Shown: in pieces, positions 7,555 to 15,045 of the stretch | How the letters are laid out: the number at the start of each line of letters is the position of its first letter | Position numbering within the stretch: the stretch's first letter is position 1 | DNA from: CAYJPK01 sp964372035 | GTDB lineage: Bacteria > Desulfobacterota > Desulfovibrionia > Desulfovibrionales > Desulfovibrionaceae | Length of the DNA: 17,943 nucleotides | NCBI GenBank assembly: GCA_964372035.1 | Contig: CAYJPK010000040.1 | Span: 1-17,943, forward strand | Direction: 5' to 3' | Position numbers and translations under genes: made by a program | The notes under the pieces: generated by a model | Told to the model about the DNA's origin: nothing | What the model saw: only the letters and a program-made list of their open reading frames with translations | Databases searched by the model: none

Positions 7555-8298
7555 TTATAAATATGTTCCGCCGTTAATGGCAATTTCTTGACCTGTGATA
7601 TAATCAGCCTTACCAGATGCCAAAAATGCCACTAAATCAGCAACTTCTTCTGCATCACCTGCACGTCCAAGTGGAATGCTTGCTAAAACTTTTTCTCTAA
7701 CTTCTTCTTTAACTGCATCAGTCATATCGGTTGTAATAAAACCAGGAGATACAGCGTTAACAGTGATATTGCGGCTAGCAAGCTCAAGTGCTGCTGTTTT
7801 AGTCATGCCCATAAGACCAGCTTTAGCTGCTGCATAGTTACTTTGACCAAAGTTACCTCTTTGTCCAGAGATAGAGGTTAAGTTGATAATACGACCAATG
7901 CGATCTTTGCTCATGATTTTAGCAGCTTCACGCATACAGGTAAACGCACCACGTAAATTAGTGTTAATAACTTTATCGAAGTTTTCTTCTGTCATGCGAA
8001 TAAGTAAGCCGTCTTTAGTAATACCAGCATTATTAACAAGAACACGAAGTGCAACTTTATCTTTAATTTCAGTATCAAAAAAAGCTGTAATAGCGTCAGT
8101 ATCAGCAGCATCTAATTTAAATGCTTTTGCTTTTCCACCATTTTTTGCAATCTCTTCTTGTAAATTAAGAGCATCTTCTTCACGGCTAATATAAGTAAAA
8201 TAAACTTGATAGCCATCTTTTGCTAATGCCTTAACTATAGCTTTACCAATACCTCTTGAACCACCTGTTACAAAAGCAGTTGAAACGAGTTCACTCAT
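7555..8298 (-). CDS. fabG: 3-oxoacyl-ACP reductase (FabG)
   Basis: NADPH-dependent short-chain dehydrogenase that reduces 3-oxoacyl-ACP to 3-hydroxyacyl-ACP. The Rossmann nucleotide motif T-G-G-S-R-G-I-G is at 11-18, N-N-A-G at 89-92, and the catalytic set is Asn113, Ser142, Tyr155 and Lys159 (Y-A-A-A-K). The C-terminal end T-G-Q-E-I-A-I-N-G-G-T-Y is typical of FabG. I chose the ATG at 8298 (247 residues): AGGAG at 8305-8309 is 6 nt from it but only 3 nt from an in-frame GTG at 8301. Placement between fabH and acpP makes FabG the likely role rather than another SDR. No fabD is present between fabH and fabG, where many other bacteria have one. Confidence 0.95.
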   Translation of the reverse strand: MSELVSTAFVTGGSRGIGKAIVKALAKDGYQVYFTYISREEDALNLQEEIAKNGGKAKAFKLDAADTDAITAFFDTEIKDKVALRVLVNNAGITKDGLLIRMTEENFDKVINTNLRGAFTCMREAAKIMSKDRIGRIINLTSISGQRGNFGQSNYAAAKAGLMGMTKTAALELASRNITVNAVSPGFITTDMTDAVKEEVREKVLASIPLGRAGDAEEVADLVAFLASGKADYITGQEIAINGGTYL

Positions 8299-8311
8299 CA
8301 CATTCTCCTAA

Positions 8312-9307
8312 TTAGAATTTTAATAATCCGGCACTACAAGTAAAACCGCCACCAAAGGCAACACATAAAACTCTCATGCCAGGTTTTAATATATTTTGGC
8401 GAATTACATCACCAAAAGCAAGCGGAATTGAAGCCGCTGAAGTATTACCGTACTTATCAACATTTACAAAGACTTTAGATTCATCAATTCCAAGCCTATC
8501 AGCAACAGCGTCAATAATGCGAACATTAGCTTGATGCGGAATAACTAAATCAATATCGTCTAGAGTAAGGTTATTACGTTCTAAAATTTCTTTTGCAAGC
8601 TTACTCATGCTACGAACTGCAAATTTGAAAACTTCACGACCATTCATCTGAATATAAAAATCATCAGCAACCTTGTCGCCAAGTTCAAATCTTTTAGCAG
8701 TACCACCGCCAACAGTAAGCAAGTTCCAGCTTTTTGTATCAGTAGTTGAAATTACATCTTCTAAGATAGCCTCATAGCCATTTTTTGGATTTAAGCTTTT
8801 TGTACTTAAAACAGAAGCTCCAGCACCGTCTGCAAATAAGAAGCAGGTGCTGCGATCTTCCCAATTAATACGACGGCTTAAAGCCTCTTGCCCAATTAGA
8901 AGAATTTTAGCATCATCTTGAGCATAAAGCAATCCACGGCTAATTTCAAGACCGTATAAAAATCCGGAACAAGCAGCATTAATGTCAAACGCTGTCTTTG
9001 AATTGATACCTAATTTTGAGGAAACTATGCAAGCATTACTTGGACACAAATAGTCAGTTGAGCAAGTTGCATTTACAATATGCGTAATATCATCAGCTTC
9101 CATGCCGATATTTTCAAACGCATCTTTCGCAGCATTAGCACCAAGATCGGCACCAATTTGATCGTCAGCCATAATGTGGCGAGCCTTGATACCTGTGCGC
9201 TCAACAATCCACTCATCAGTTGTATCAACTCGTGTTTCTAACTCTTTATTAGTTAAAATGTAGTCTGGGGAATATGAGCCAAAGCCTGATACGTAGATTG
9301 TTTTCAT
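8312..9307 (-). CDS. fabH: 3-oxoacyl-ACP synthase III (FabH)
   Basis: Starts fatty acid synthesis by condensing an acyl-CoA, usually acetyl-CoA in straight-chain producers, with malonyl-ACP. The 331 residues carry the thiolase-fold triad Cys113 (N-A-A-C-S-G-F), His258 (I-P-H-Q-A-N) and Asn288 (Y-G-N-T-S-A-A-S). The N-terminal D-E-W-I-V-E-R-T-G-I motif and the closing F-G-G-G-F-T-C-S are as expected. The ATG is 6 nt after AAGGA (9314-9318), placed just beyond the plsX stop. Order plsX-fabH-fabG-acpP-fabF couples initiation of phospholipid and fatty acid synthesis. Whether it prefers straight or branched primers cannot be read from the sequence. Confidence 0.96.
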   Translation of the reverse strand: MKTIYVSGFGSYSPDYILTNKELETRVDTTDEWIVERTGIKARHIMADDQIGADLGANAAKDAFENIGMEADDITHIVNATCSTDYLCPSNACIVSSKLGINSKTAFDINAACSGFLYGLEISRGLLYAQDDAKILLIGQEALSRRINWEDRSTCFLFADGAGASVLSTKSLNPKNGYEAILEDVISTTDTKSWNLLTVGGGTAKRFELGDKVADDFYIQMNGREVFKFAVRSMSKLAKEILERNNLTLDDIDLVIPHQANVRIIDAVADRLGIDESKVFVNVDKYGNTSAASIPLAFGDVIRQNILKPGMRVLCVAFGGGFTCSAGLLKF

Positions 9308-9319
9308 AAAATATCCTTA

Positions 9320-10390
9320 TTAAATAGAAACACCAGAAGAGCTAGCATAGCGAGTTAATTCTTCATTAGCTGAAATTGTTTCAACCAATTTTTCATTAGT
9401 TTTGTGGTTAACAAAACTTGCTCCCATGCGAATTGCACTAGAAATAGCCTTTGCATTTGATGAGCCGTGGCAAACAAGAGTAACTGATTTTAAGCCAAGC
9501 ACTGGTGCTCCGCCATATTCAGCATAATCAACAATTTGACCAAAACGCCTAAAAGCTTTTCTAGCTAAAAAAGTCCCAAGCTTAGGTAAAAGCCCAGAGC
9601 CTAGTAGTTCACGCTTTAAAACTCTAGTCATTGAACTTGCTAAACCCTCGCTAAGCTTAAGTGCTACATTACCCACAAAACCATCACAAGCAACAACGTC
9701 AAGTTCTCCGGTAAAAATATCTCTACCTTCAACATTACCTACAAAATTAAGGTTTTGAGCTTGTTTAAATAAATCATATGCTTCACGCACTTGAATATTG
9801 CCTTTGCCCTCTTCTTCTCCAATACTAAGCAAGCCAACCCTAGGTGCTTCACGCTCAAATAAATCTTTTGCATAAGCAGAACCCATAAGACCAAATTGGA
9901 AAATATGATAAGGGCGACAATCAACATTTGCGCCAACATCAAGTAAAATCATTGGTTGTTTTTCAGTAGGCATTACAGAAGCTAAAGCAGTTCGCTCAAC
10001 TCCAGCAATACGCCCAATCACAAACATGCCACAAGCAACAGTTGCACCAGAGTGACCAGCACTAACAACACCATCTGCCGCTCCATCTTTGACTAAGCGG
10101 CAAGCAACATTAATTGAAGAATCTTTTTTTCTACGTAAAATGTCTGATGGTTTTTCATGCATCTCGGCAACTTCACTGCAGTGATAAATTTCATAATTCA
10201 CACCGCTTGTATCATGCTTTGATACTTCCTCACTAAGAACGGTTTTATCTCCAACCAGTATTAAGTCTGCGCCGTATTTTTTTGCACCATCTAAAGCACC
10301 AGGCACAAGCACAGACGGACCAAAATCGCCTCCCATAGCATCAATTGCTAAAATTGGTGATTTTTTATTTTCAGAGACAAAACCGTCCAT
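9320..10390 (-). CDS. plsX: Phosphate acyltransferase (PlsX)
   Basis: PlsX makes acyl-phosphate from acyl-ACP, the donor for glycerol-3-phosphate acylation by PlsY; it is a peripheral inner-membrane protein. The 356 residues begin with a short variable tail and then the family signature I-L-A-I-D-A-M-G-G-D-F-G-P at about 13-25; I-L-L-D-V-G-A-N-V-D, L-L-S-I-G-E-E and D-V-V-A-C-D-G-F-V-G-N-V-A-L-K follow in family order. The ribosome binding site (AAGGTGG, 10394-10400) overlaps the rpmF stop codon, so translation is probably coupled to rpmF. The rpmF-plsX-fabH order is widely conserved in bacteria. Confidence 0.96.
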   Translation of the reverse strand: MDGFVSENKKSPILAIDAMGGDFGPSVLVPGALDGAKKYGADLILVGDKTVLSEEVSKHDTSGVNYEIYHCSEVAEMHEKPSDILRRKKDSSINVACRLVKDGAADGVVSAGHSGATVACGMFVIGRIAGVERTALASVMPTEKQPMILLDVGANVDCRPYHIFQFGLMGSAYAKDLFEREAPRVGLLSIGEEEGKGNIQVREAYDLFKQAQNLNFVGNVEGRDIFTGELDVVACDGFVGNVALKLSEGLASSMTRVLKRELLGSGLLPKLGTFLARKAFRRFGQIVDYAEYGGAPVLGLKSVTLVCHGSSNAKAISSAIRMGASFVNHKTNEKLVETISANEELTRYASSSGVSI

Positions 10391-10398
10391 AAGCCACC

Positions 10399-10590
10399 TT
10401 ACTCTTGCTCAGCAGCTTGTGCAATTGTAATAACTTGACGGTTATTATAAACACCGCAAGTAGGGCACGCAGCATGTGAAACTTTTGGTGCGCCACATGA
10501 GCAATAAATCACATTAGGCACAGCAACTCTATCGTGTGAGCGACGCATACCTTTTCTAGAACGAGATTTTTTATTTTGTTGAACAGCCAT
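10399..10590 (-). CDS. rpmF: 50S ribosomal protein L32 (bL32)
   Basis: Small basic ribosomal protein of 63 residues. The N-terminus A-V-Q-Q-N-K-K-S-R-S-R-K-G-M-R-R is typical, followed by a zinc-ribbon pair C-x-C (Cys30, Cys32) and C-x-x-C (Cys42, Cys45). This is the four-cysteine, zinc-binding form of L32; some bacteria carry a cysteine-free form used under zinc limitation. AGGAG at 10599-10603 sits 8 nt before the ATG. It lies between the DUF177 gene and plsX, the common arrangement. Confidence 0.97.
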   Translation of the reverse strand: MAVQQNKKSRSRKGMRRSHDRVAVPNVIYCSCGAPKVSHAACPTCGVYNNRQVITIAQAAEQE

Positions 10591-10608
10591 TACAGAATCT
10601 CCTTATAT

Positions 10609-11151
10609 TCACTTGTTTAACTTTAGATTTCTAAGCACAGCCAACCGAGGATCTCCATCATCTTTTTGACACGTGCATTTTTCATTATTTAAATTTTTAC
10701 CACATTCTTGGCATAGACCTTTGCAGTTTTCAGTACAAACAGGGTGCACAGGTAAAATAAGCGAAAACTCTTCCCAAAGCAAGCCCGCTAAATTTAGCTC
10801 AAGATTACCATTATTTGTACGCATAAGTTCAGTATCACAACTTATTTCGTCTACATCGTCATCATCACCTAAATTAGGATACTCTTCAAAATTATCAAAA
10901 CGCTGATTAATTTTAAAGCGAGAAGGCTCAGAACATAAATCGCAAGTAAGCTCAACCTCACCTTGCATATGCCCTCTAATTAACAATCCTTCTTCTTGTC
11001 TAAGCAATGTAAAACTTGCTTTAAGTGGTGAAATAATTTCACAATCTATTCCAAATTCTTCAATCGGATCAGTCCAAAATGCCTGATCATCAATCACAAT
11101 TTCAAGCCCACGTGGCAATATTTCATTGCATATAATCCATTTCTCTGCCAT
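10609..11151 (-). CDS. DUF177 (YceD-family) protein
   Basis: 180-residue protein of the YceD/DUF177 family, regularly encoded just before rpmF and linked in other bacteria to 23S rRNA or large-subunit maturation. Visible features: a C-x-x-C pair at Cys70 and Cys73 in the family's E-L-T-C-D-L-C-S-E-P segment, an acidic stretch at about 95-101 (D-D-D-D-V-D), and a cysteine-rich C-terminal part (Cys139, 143, 147, 150, 159 and 161) with C-K-G-L-C-Q-E-C-G-K-N-L, a classic DUF177 signature that probably binds metal. GAGG at 11159-11162 lies 7 nt before the ATG. It is the first gene of the long operon. The biochemical role is not settled, so the function given is family-level. Confidence 0.9.
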   Translation of the reverse strand: MAEKWIICNEILPRGLEIVIDDQAFWTDPIEEFGIDCEIISPLKASFTLLRQEEGLLIRGHMQGEVELTCDLCSEPSRFKINQRFDNFEEYPNLGDDDDVDEISCDTELMRTNNGNLELNLAGLLWEEFSLILPVHPVCTENCKGLCQECGKNLNNEKCTCQKDDGDPRLAVLRNLKLNK

Positions 11152-11171
11152 TACTATACCTCAAACATTAC

Positions 11172-11200
11172 GTAGTAGCTTTTAAAAGCAATTATGTCAA
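11172..11200 (-). promoter_or_regulatory. Putative promoter of the rpmF-fab-rib operon with palindromic spacer
   Basis: On the minus strand a perfect TTGACA (11195-11200) is separated by 17 nt from TACTAC (11172-11177), a weak -10. The spacer holds a 12-bp palindrome, gcttttaaaagc (11178-11189). The implied leader would be only about 14 nt, with the ribosome binding site directly after the start of transcription. It is the only good -35 in the 78-nt gap between the MFS gene and the operon, and there is no terminator in that gap, so read-through from the MFS gene is also possible. Confidence 0.5.
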
Positions 11201-11229
11201 GCTTTATAAAATCCAATAATTTTAATGTG

Positions 11230-12399
11230 TTATATTTTTTGCTCATATGGCTTAACTAAAAACAGCATAAAAACAATAGCTAAGGAGAATACAGCCGTAA
11301 TTAAAAATCCTAATTCAAAGCTATATTCTTGTCCCATATATCCTAAAAATGACGGTGCTATAGCTGTCCCAAAAAATCCAGCAAGTGGCATTGTCATTGA
11401 AATCACAATTGGTTGAATTGAAACCTCATAGCAAAAAGCAAGTAATTTAAAGATTGCTGGAAAAGAAAGAGCAATACTTATTGCTTGAAGTGCAATTCCT
11501 AAAATTGCAACATAAAAATTTCCAAGCCCCATCATAAGCAAGGAAAGTGTATGTAACCCAAAGAAGAGCACAAGTAAAGTGCGAGGATTATACCTGTCAG
11601 CAATAATTCCACCAATTATCACCGTAAACGGCGTTAAAATTCTTGAAAAAGCTAATAAATGATTGGCATTTGTAGCGTCAACATCTAGGCTATGTACCAG
11701 ATATAATTGTAAAATACTAAAAATTGTAAATTCACCAACTAAACCAATAAATAAAAGATAAATAAAAATCCAAGTAGTTGGGTGTTTGAGCAATTTTAAA
11801 CCACTTTTAATGGAAGTAGGGGCAGCATACTCCACTCCACCCTTTCCAAAAAAGAAAAAACTTAAGCCTGAAGCAATCATTAATGTGCCCCAAAGTACAA
11901 AAACCATGCGCCATTCACTCATATCAAGTACAAATTGCGCAAAAATAGGAAATAAAATAAAGCTAATATTTGGAGCAAGCTCATGTATTCCAACAGCTTT
12001 TCCCCAATCTTCATACTTAACCAAGCTAGCTAGAGTTTTCATGGCAGCTGGAAAATAAAGTCCTGCCGTTAGCCCTACAAATAAGAAAACAACTCTAAAT
12101 TGATTAAGGCTTTCCCATAGCGGAATTGAAATAAAACATAGACCAGTTGCAAAGATAGAAAAGCTTGCCATATGCCTTGGGCGAACTTTACTAAGTAAAA
12201 ATCCACATAGACCAAGAGAAATACTAAGCCCTATTCCTTGCATAAACAAAAGGCTTGTTGCTTCTGTATGCCCCACGCCAATATCATTTTCAAAGGCAAC
12301 TAAAAGTGGAGATAAAGCACATCTAGCTGAATAACTAAGAGCAAACAAAAAGGCTACAAAAAATACCCAGCCCAAAACTTTTTTAAAATCAGATTGCAT
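11230..12399 (-). CDS. Major facilitator superfamily transporter
   Basis: A 389-residue, strongly hydrophobic protein with about 12 predicted membrane helices in two halves (roughly 8-28, 46-66, 74-92, 98-118, 138-158, 164-184, then 207-228, 245-265, 275-293, 297-317, 330-350 and 358-382). The cytoplasmic loop between helices 2 and 3 reads G-F-L-L-S-K-V-R-P-R-H, a degenerate MFS motif A, and the matching loop in the second half has G-G-I-I-A-D-R-Y-N-P-R. I cannot name the substrate. It starts 23 nt after the stop of the M99 peptidase gene with AGGAAAA upstream, so the two form a unit; a substrate linked to the envelope is possible but only a guess. Confidence 0.85.
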   Translation of the reverse strand: MQSDFKKVLGWVFFVAFLFALSYSARCALSPLLVAFENDIGVGHTEATSLLFMQGIGLSISLGLCGFLLSKVRPRHMASFSIFATGLCFISIPLWESLNQFRVVFLFVGLTAGLYFPAAMKTLASLVKYEDWGKAVGIHELAPNISFILFPIFAQFVLDMSEWRMVFVLWGTLMIASGLSFFFFGKGGVEYAAPTSIKSGLKLLKHPTTWIFIYLLFIGLVGEFTIFSILQLYLVHSLDVDATNANHLLAFSRILTPFTVIIGGIIADRYNPRTLLVLFFGLHTLSLLMMGLGNFYVAILGIALQAISIALSFPAIFKLLAFCYEVSIQPIVISMTMPLAGFFGTAIAPSFLGYMGQEYSFELGFLITAVFSLAIVFMLFLVKPYEQKI

Positions 12400-12422
12400 T
12401 ATTTTTTCCTATTTCTCATACT

Positions 12423-13775
12423 CTATTGTATTTGAGGTGAAAATTCTTGTTTTGCTACAAATTGTTCAGCTCCAAAACTAACAATAAACATACCTACAAA
12501 TTTATTGTTATTATAGGCTTCAACTCTAAACATAGTTTTATTTTTATCTATAGAATAATTGGCCATGAAATTCTTTTTTTTAATTAAAATATTACTTTCA
12601 TTTTTCCCAAGCGTTGCACCAATTGCATTTATCCTTATGCCAGGTTTTGGGCTTACTAGAAAATCTCTTTCAACATATAAGATTTCACCAGATTTTATTT
12701 TTTTCTTAATACCATCTGCAAGCACTTCAAACTCATTATTGTTAGCATTATTATAGCTATCGTACCAAAGTGGTGTAAATTTTGTTAATACTTTATTACC
12801 ATAATGCACCTTTAGTTCACGCTTATTACCAACCAAGGCTAAAATAGGCGAGCTAACTTCAAGGCTCTTATAGACATCAACGGGAACTGGAATTTTACCT
12901 GATAAATTAGGGCGAATTTGCTCAAGAGGTAAGAAATTACCAACAGTTAAATTCATATTAATATTATCTTGTAATGCTTTTTTTACTCCAGCTAAATCAA
13001 GCTTAAATTCACGACTAAACTCAATACCTAGATGTTTAAAAAAGGACTCCGTTGCTTGCAAATGATAATAAGTTCTGCCCTCAACATTAAAGTCTTTACT
13101 AACCTCTATCGCATAAGCTGGTTTATGATTTTTAATCGCAAACCAAGTTAAGCAACGCTCCATTTCTTTGTCACCTAAATCAGTTTTGGTGTTTTTAACG
13201 TAAAACTTATGGTTTTCTTTTAGCAAAAATTTATTAAGGCGAGTTGTCACATCATTTGCAACATATGCAAGATTACCATTTTTTTCGCCAGTATCTTCCA
13301 AGTCAATAATTATGCATTGACCCCATTTTTTGGGATTGCGATTTTTTGTCTCATATGTTGGACGATAAAAACCACTACCATCATGCAAATTAACAATTAA
13401 ATCAATATCTTTATTCGTGATTAAATCTTTAACCTTAGAAACAATCTCATACTCAGGATCATTTTTTTTAAGGCTAGCAAATTTACGGTTCATATCCCCA
13501 TAAATCCCACGAGAGCGTTTTAAAATACTATGGAAATTTAAATTAGGCACTATCCAAACACTACCCTTAGTGAACTTATATTTAGTAGCAAGCAGCGCAG
13601 CAGCAGAAAATCCACCAGGTTCATCACCCTGAATACCACCTACAATAAGCATATGTGGTTTACCACTTCCAAACTTATGCACGGTAAAGCTTGGTGTATT
13701 TTTAGCATATGACAAAGCACTACTAAAAAGCACTAAAAAAACAACAAGTAAAATTTGTAATATATTTTTCTTCAT
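12423..13775 (-). CDS. Secreted M99 (Csd4-like) peptidoglycan carboxypeptidase
   Basis: A 450-residue exported metallopeptidase. Residues 1-24 form a signal peptide (K-K, hydrophobic core, S-Y-A cleavage site), so it should act in the periplasm. The catalytic domain resembles M14 carboxypeptidases, but the first zinc ligand is glutamine: G-I-Q-G-D-E gives Gln49 and Glu52, with His131 in V-N-L-H-D-G-S-G. Spacing and residues match Helicobacter pylori Csd4 (Gln46, Glu49, His128), which trims peptidoglycan tripeptides to dipeptides and gives the cell its helical shape. Asn96-Arg97 (M-N-R-K-F) and Glu224 (A-I-E-V-S) match the substrate-binding and catalytic positions. The part after about residue 270 would correspond to accessory domains. 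No clear ribosome binding site precedes the ATG. Co-transcribed with the MFS gene. The shape role is inferred from Csd4. Confidence 0.85.
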   Translation of the reverse strand: MKKNILQILLVVFLVLFSSALSYAKNTPSFTVHKFGSGKPHMLIVGGIQGDEPGGFSAAALLATKYKFTKGSVWIVPNLNFHSILKRSRGIYGDMNRKFASLKKNDPEYEIVSKVKDLITNKDIDLIVNLHDGSGFYRPTYETKNRNPKKWGQCIIIDLEDTGEKNGNLAYVANDVTTRLNKFLLKENHKFYVKNTKTDLGDKEMERCLTWFAIKNHKPAYAIEVSKDFNVEGRTYYHLQATESFFKHLGIEFSREFKLDLAGVKKALQDNINMNLTVGNFLPLEQIRPNLSGKIPVPVDVYKSLEVSSPILALVGNKRELKVHYGNKVLTKFTPLWYDSYNNANNNEFEVLADGIKKKIKSGEILYVERDFLVSPKPGIRINAIGATLGKNESNILIKKKNFMANYSIDKNKTMFRVEAYNNNKFVGMFIVSFGAEQFVAKQEFSPQIQ

Positions 13776-13816
13776 ATTTTTAATTAAAAAGACTGAAAAG
13801 TAGTTTAACCCATTAA

Positions 13817-13844
13817 GATATAATTAATAAAAAAAAGATTGCAA
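13817..13844 (-). promoter_or_regulatory. Weak promoter candidate for the M99-MFS unit
   Basis: On the minus strand TTGCAA (13839-13844) and TATATC (13817-13822) are 16 nt apart, upstream of the M99 gene start at 13775. Both boxes match the sigma-70 consensus in four of six positions, in very AT-rich DNA where chance matches are common. Confidence 0.3.
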
Positions 13845-13955
13845 AGAGCATTACTTATTCTCGCCATAACAGTATATAGATTTTTAAAAAAAAAGAAATA
13901 TAAAAAAAAGCTAAATTTTAACTTGACCAAAGTCATACTTTTCTTTTAGATTGTC

Positions 13956-14003
13956 GTTTTAAATAATTTAGCACGTATGATGTGAATAGAGCTCTCTTCA
14001 CAA
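13956..14003 (+). promoter_or_regulatory. ilvE control region: -10 candidate and operator-like dyad
   Basis: A good -10, TATGAT (13976-13981), lies about 65 nt upstream of the ilvE start, with no -35 at ideal spacing (TTGTCG is about 19 nt upstream). Starting at the last base of the -10 is a dyad of 11-bp arms with one mismatch: tgtgaatagag (13981-13991) and ctctcttcaca (13992-14002). Placed over the expected transcription start it could be a repressor site or a leader hairpin. The leader also contains agctct (13990-13995) and agagct (14014-14019), which can pair instead. Confidence 0.45.
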
Positions 14004-14043
14004 TTAATAGTGCAGAGCTTTCGAATTTATAGAGAGGACAAGT

Positions 14044-14967
14044 ATGTTACAAAAAACTGAATTTATTTGGATGGACGGAAAATTAGTACCTTGGGACGAG
14101 GCAAATGTTCACGTATTAACCCACTGTTTACACTATGGAACTGGTGTTTTTGAGGGTATTCGTGCTTATAAATGCCAAGATGGTAGCTCTGCTATTTTCC
14201 GCTTGCCAGAGCATGTAAAGCGTCTTTTTAATTCTGCAAAAATTTTAGGTATGAAAATTCCTTTAACAGAAGAAGAATATGCCAATGCTATTATTGAAAC
14301 TTGCAAAGCGAATAAATTAGTTGAAGGCTATATTCGTCCACTCAGTTTTGTTGGTTATGGCGCTATGGGTGTTTATCCTGGTGACAACCCTGTTTCAACA
14401 ACTATTGCTGTTTGGCCTTGGGGGGCTTACCTTGGAGCTGAAGCTTTAGAAAATGGTATTCGCATTAAAACTAGTTCTTTCACAAGACATCACGTAAATG
14501 CTATGATGACAAAAGCAAAGGCTTCAGGCAACTACGTAAACTCTGTTTTAGCTAAATGTGAAGCAAAAGCAGATGGTTATGATGAAGCCCTCATGTTAGA
14601 TGCTCAAGGTTACGTATCAGAAGCATCTGGTGAAAATATCTTTATGGTAAGAAATGGCGTAATTAAAACTACTCCGCTTACCTCTATTTTAGATGGTATT
14701 ACACGTGATTCACTCATGATTATTGCTAAAGAACTTGGCTTTACTGTTGTTGAGCAATTATTCACACGTGATGAACTTTATTGCGCTGATGAAGCTTTCT
14801 TTAGCGGTACTGCTGCTGAACTTACACCAATTCGTGAGCTTGATGGTCGCACAATTGGTATTGGTAAAGCTGGTCCTGTTGCTAAGAAAATTCAAGCTGC
14901 ATATTTTGACGCTGTTAAAGGTAATGGTACAAAATATGAAAGCTGGCTCACTCGTTATAGTGTTTAA
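14044..14967 (+). CDS. ilvE: Branched-chain amino acid aminotransferase (IlvE)
   Basis: PLP class IV aminotransferase that makes leucine, isoleucine and valine from their 2-oxo acids with glutamate as amino donor. At 307 residues it is close to the 309 of E. coli IlvE. Motifs: H-Y-G-T-G-V-F-E-G-I-R at 30-40, the PLP lysine 159 in A-K-A-S-G-N-Y, and E-A-S-G-E-N-I-F near 198-205, then G-I-T-R-D-S and S-G-T-A-A-E-L-T-P-I in the C-terminal domain. This set fits BCAT better than D-amino acid transaminase or PabC. AGAGGA (14033-14038) lies 5 nt before the ATG. It stands alone, transcribed away from the M99 gene, with its own terminator; no other branched-chain genes are in the window. Confidence 0.95.
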   Translation: MLQKTEFIWMDGKLVPWDEANVHVLTHCLHYGTGVFEGIRAYKCQDGSSAIFRLPEHVKRLFNSAKILGMKIPLTEEEYANAIIETCKANKLVEGYIRPLSFVGYGAMGVYPGDNPVSTTIAVWPWGAYLGAEALENGIRIKTSSFTRHHVNAMMTKAKASGNYVNSVLAKCEAKADGYDEALMLDAQGYVSEASGENIFMVRNGVIKTTPLTSILDGITRDSLMIIAKELGFTVVEQLFTRDELYCADEAFFSGTAAELTPIRELDGRTIGIGKAGPVAKKIQAAYFDAVKGNGTKYESWLTRYSV

Positions 14968-14995
14968 TTAAGCCATTTTAAGCAAAATTAATTTT

Positions 14996-15034
14996 GTAGC
15001 CGAGTAAATTTTTATTTCTCGGCTACTTTTTTTT
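14996..15034 (+). terminator. Rho-independent terminator of ilvE
   Basis: Perfect 9-bp stem, gtagccgag (14996-15004) against ctcggctac (15018-15026), with a 13-nt loop and eight T (15027-15034). This is a strong intrinsic terminator. The ribosome binding site of the next gene (GGAG, 15035-15038) begins at the very next base. Confidence 0.92.
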
Positions 15035-15045
15035 GGAGTAGCAAC

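Noticed and set aside
11152..11229. Terminator between the MFS gene and the DUF177 gene
   Set aside because: The only inverted repeat is the 12-bp palindrome gcttttaaaagc, with no loop and no following T run on the minus strand.
13981..14002. CRP/FNR or Rex binding site in the ilvE promoter
   Set aside because: The ends TGTGA/TCACA look right, but 12 bases separate them instead of 6 for CRP, and TGTGAA/TTCACA are 10 apart instead of 4 for Rex. Kept only as an unnamed dyad.
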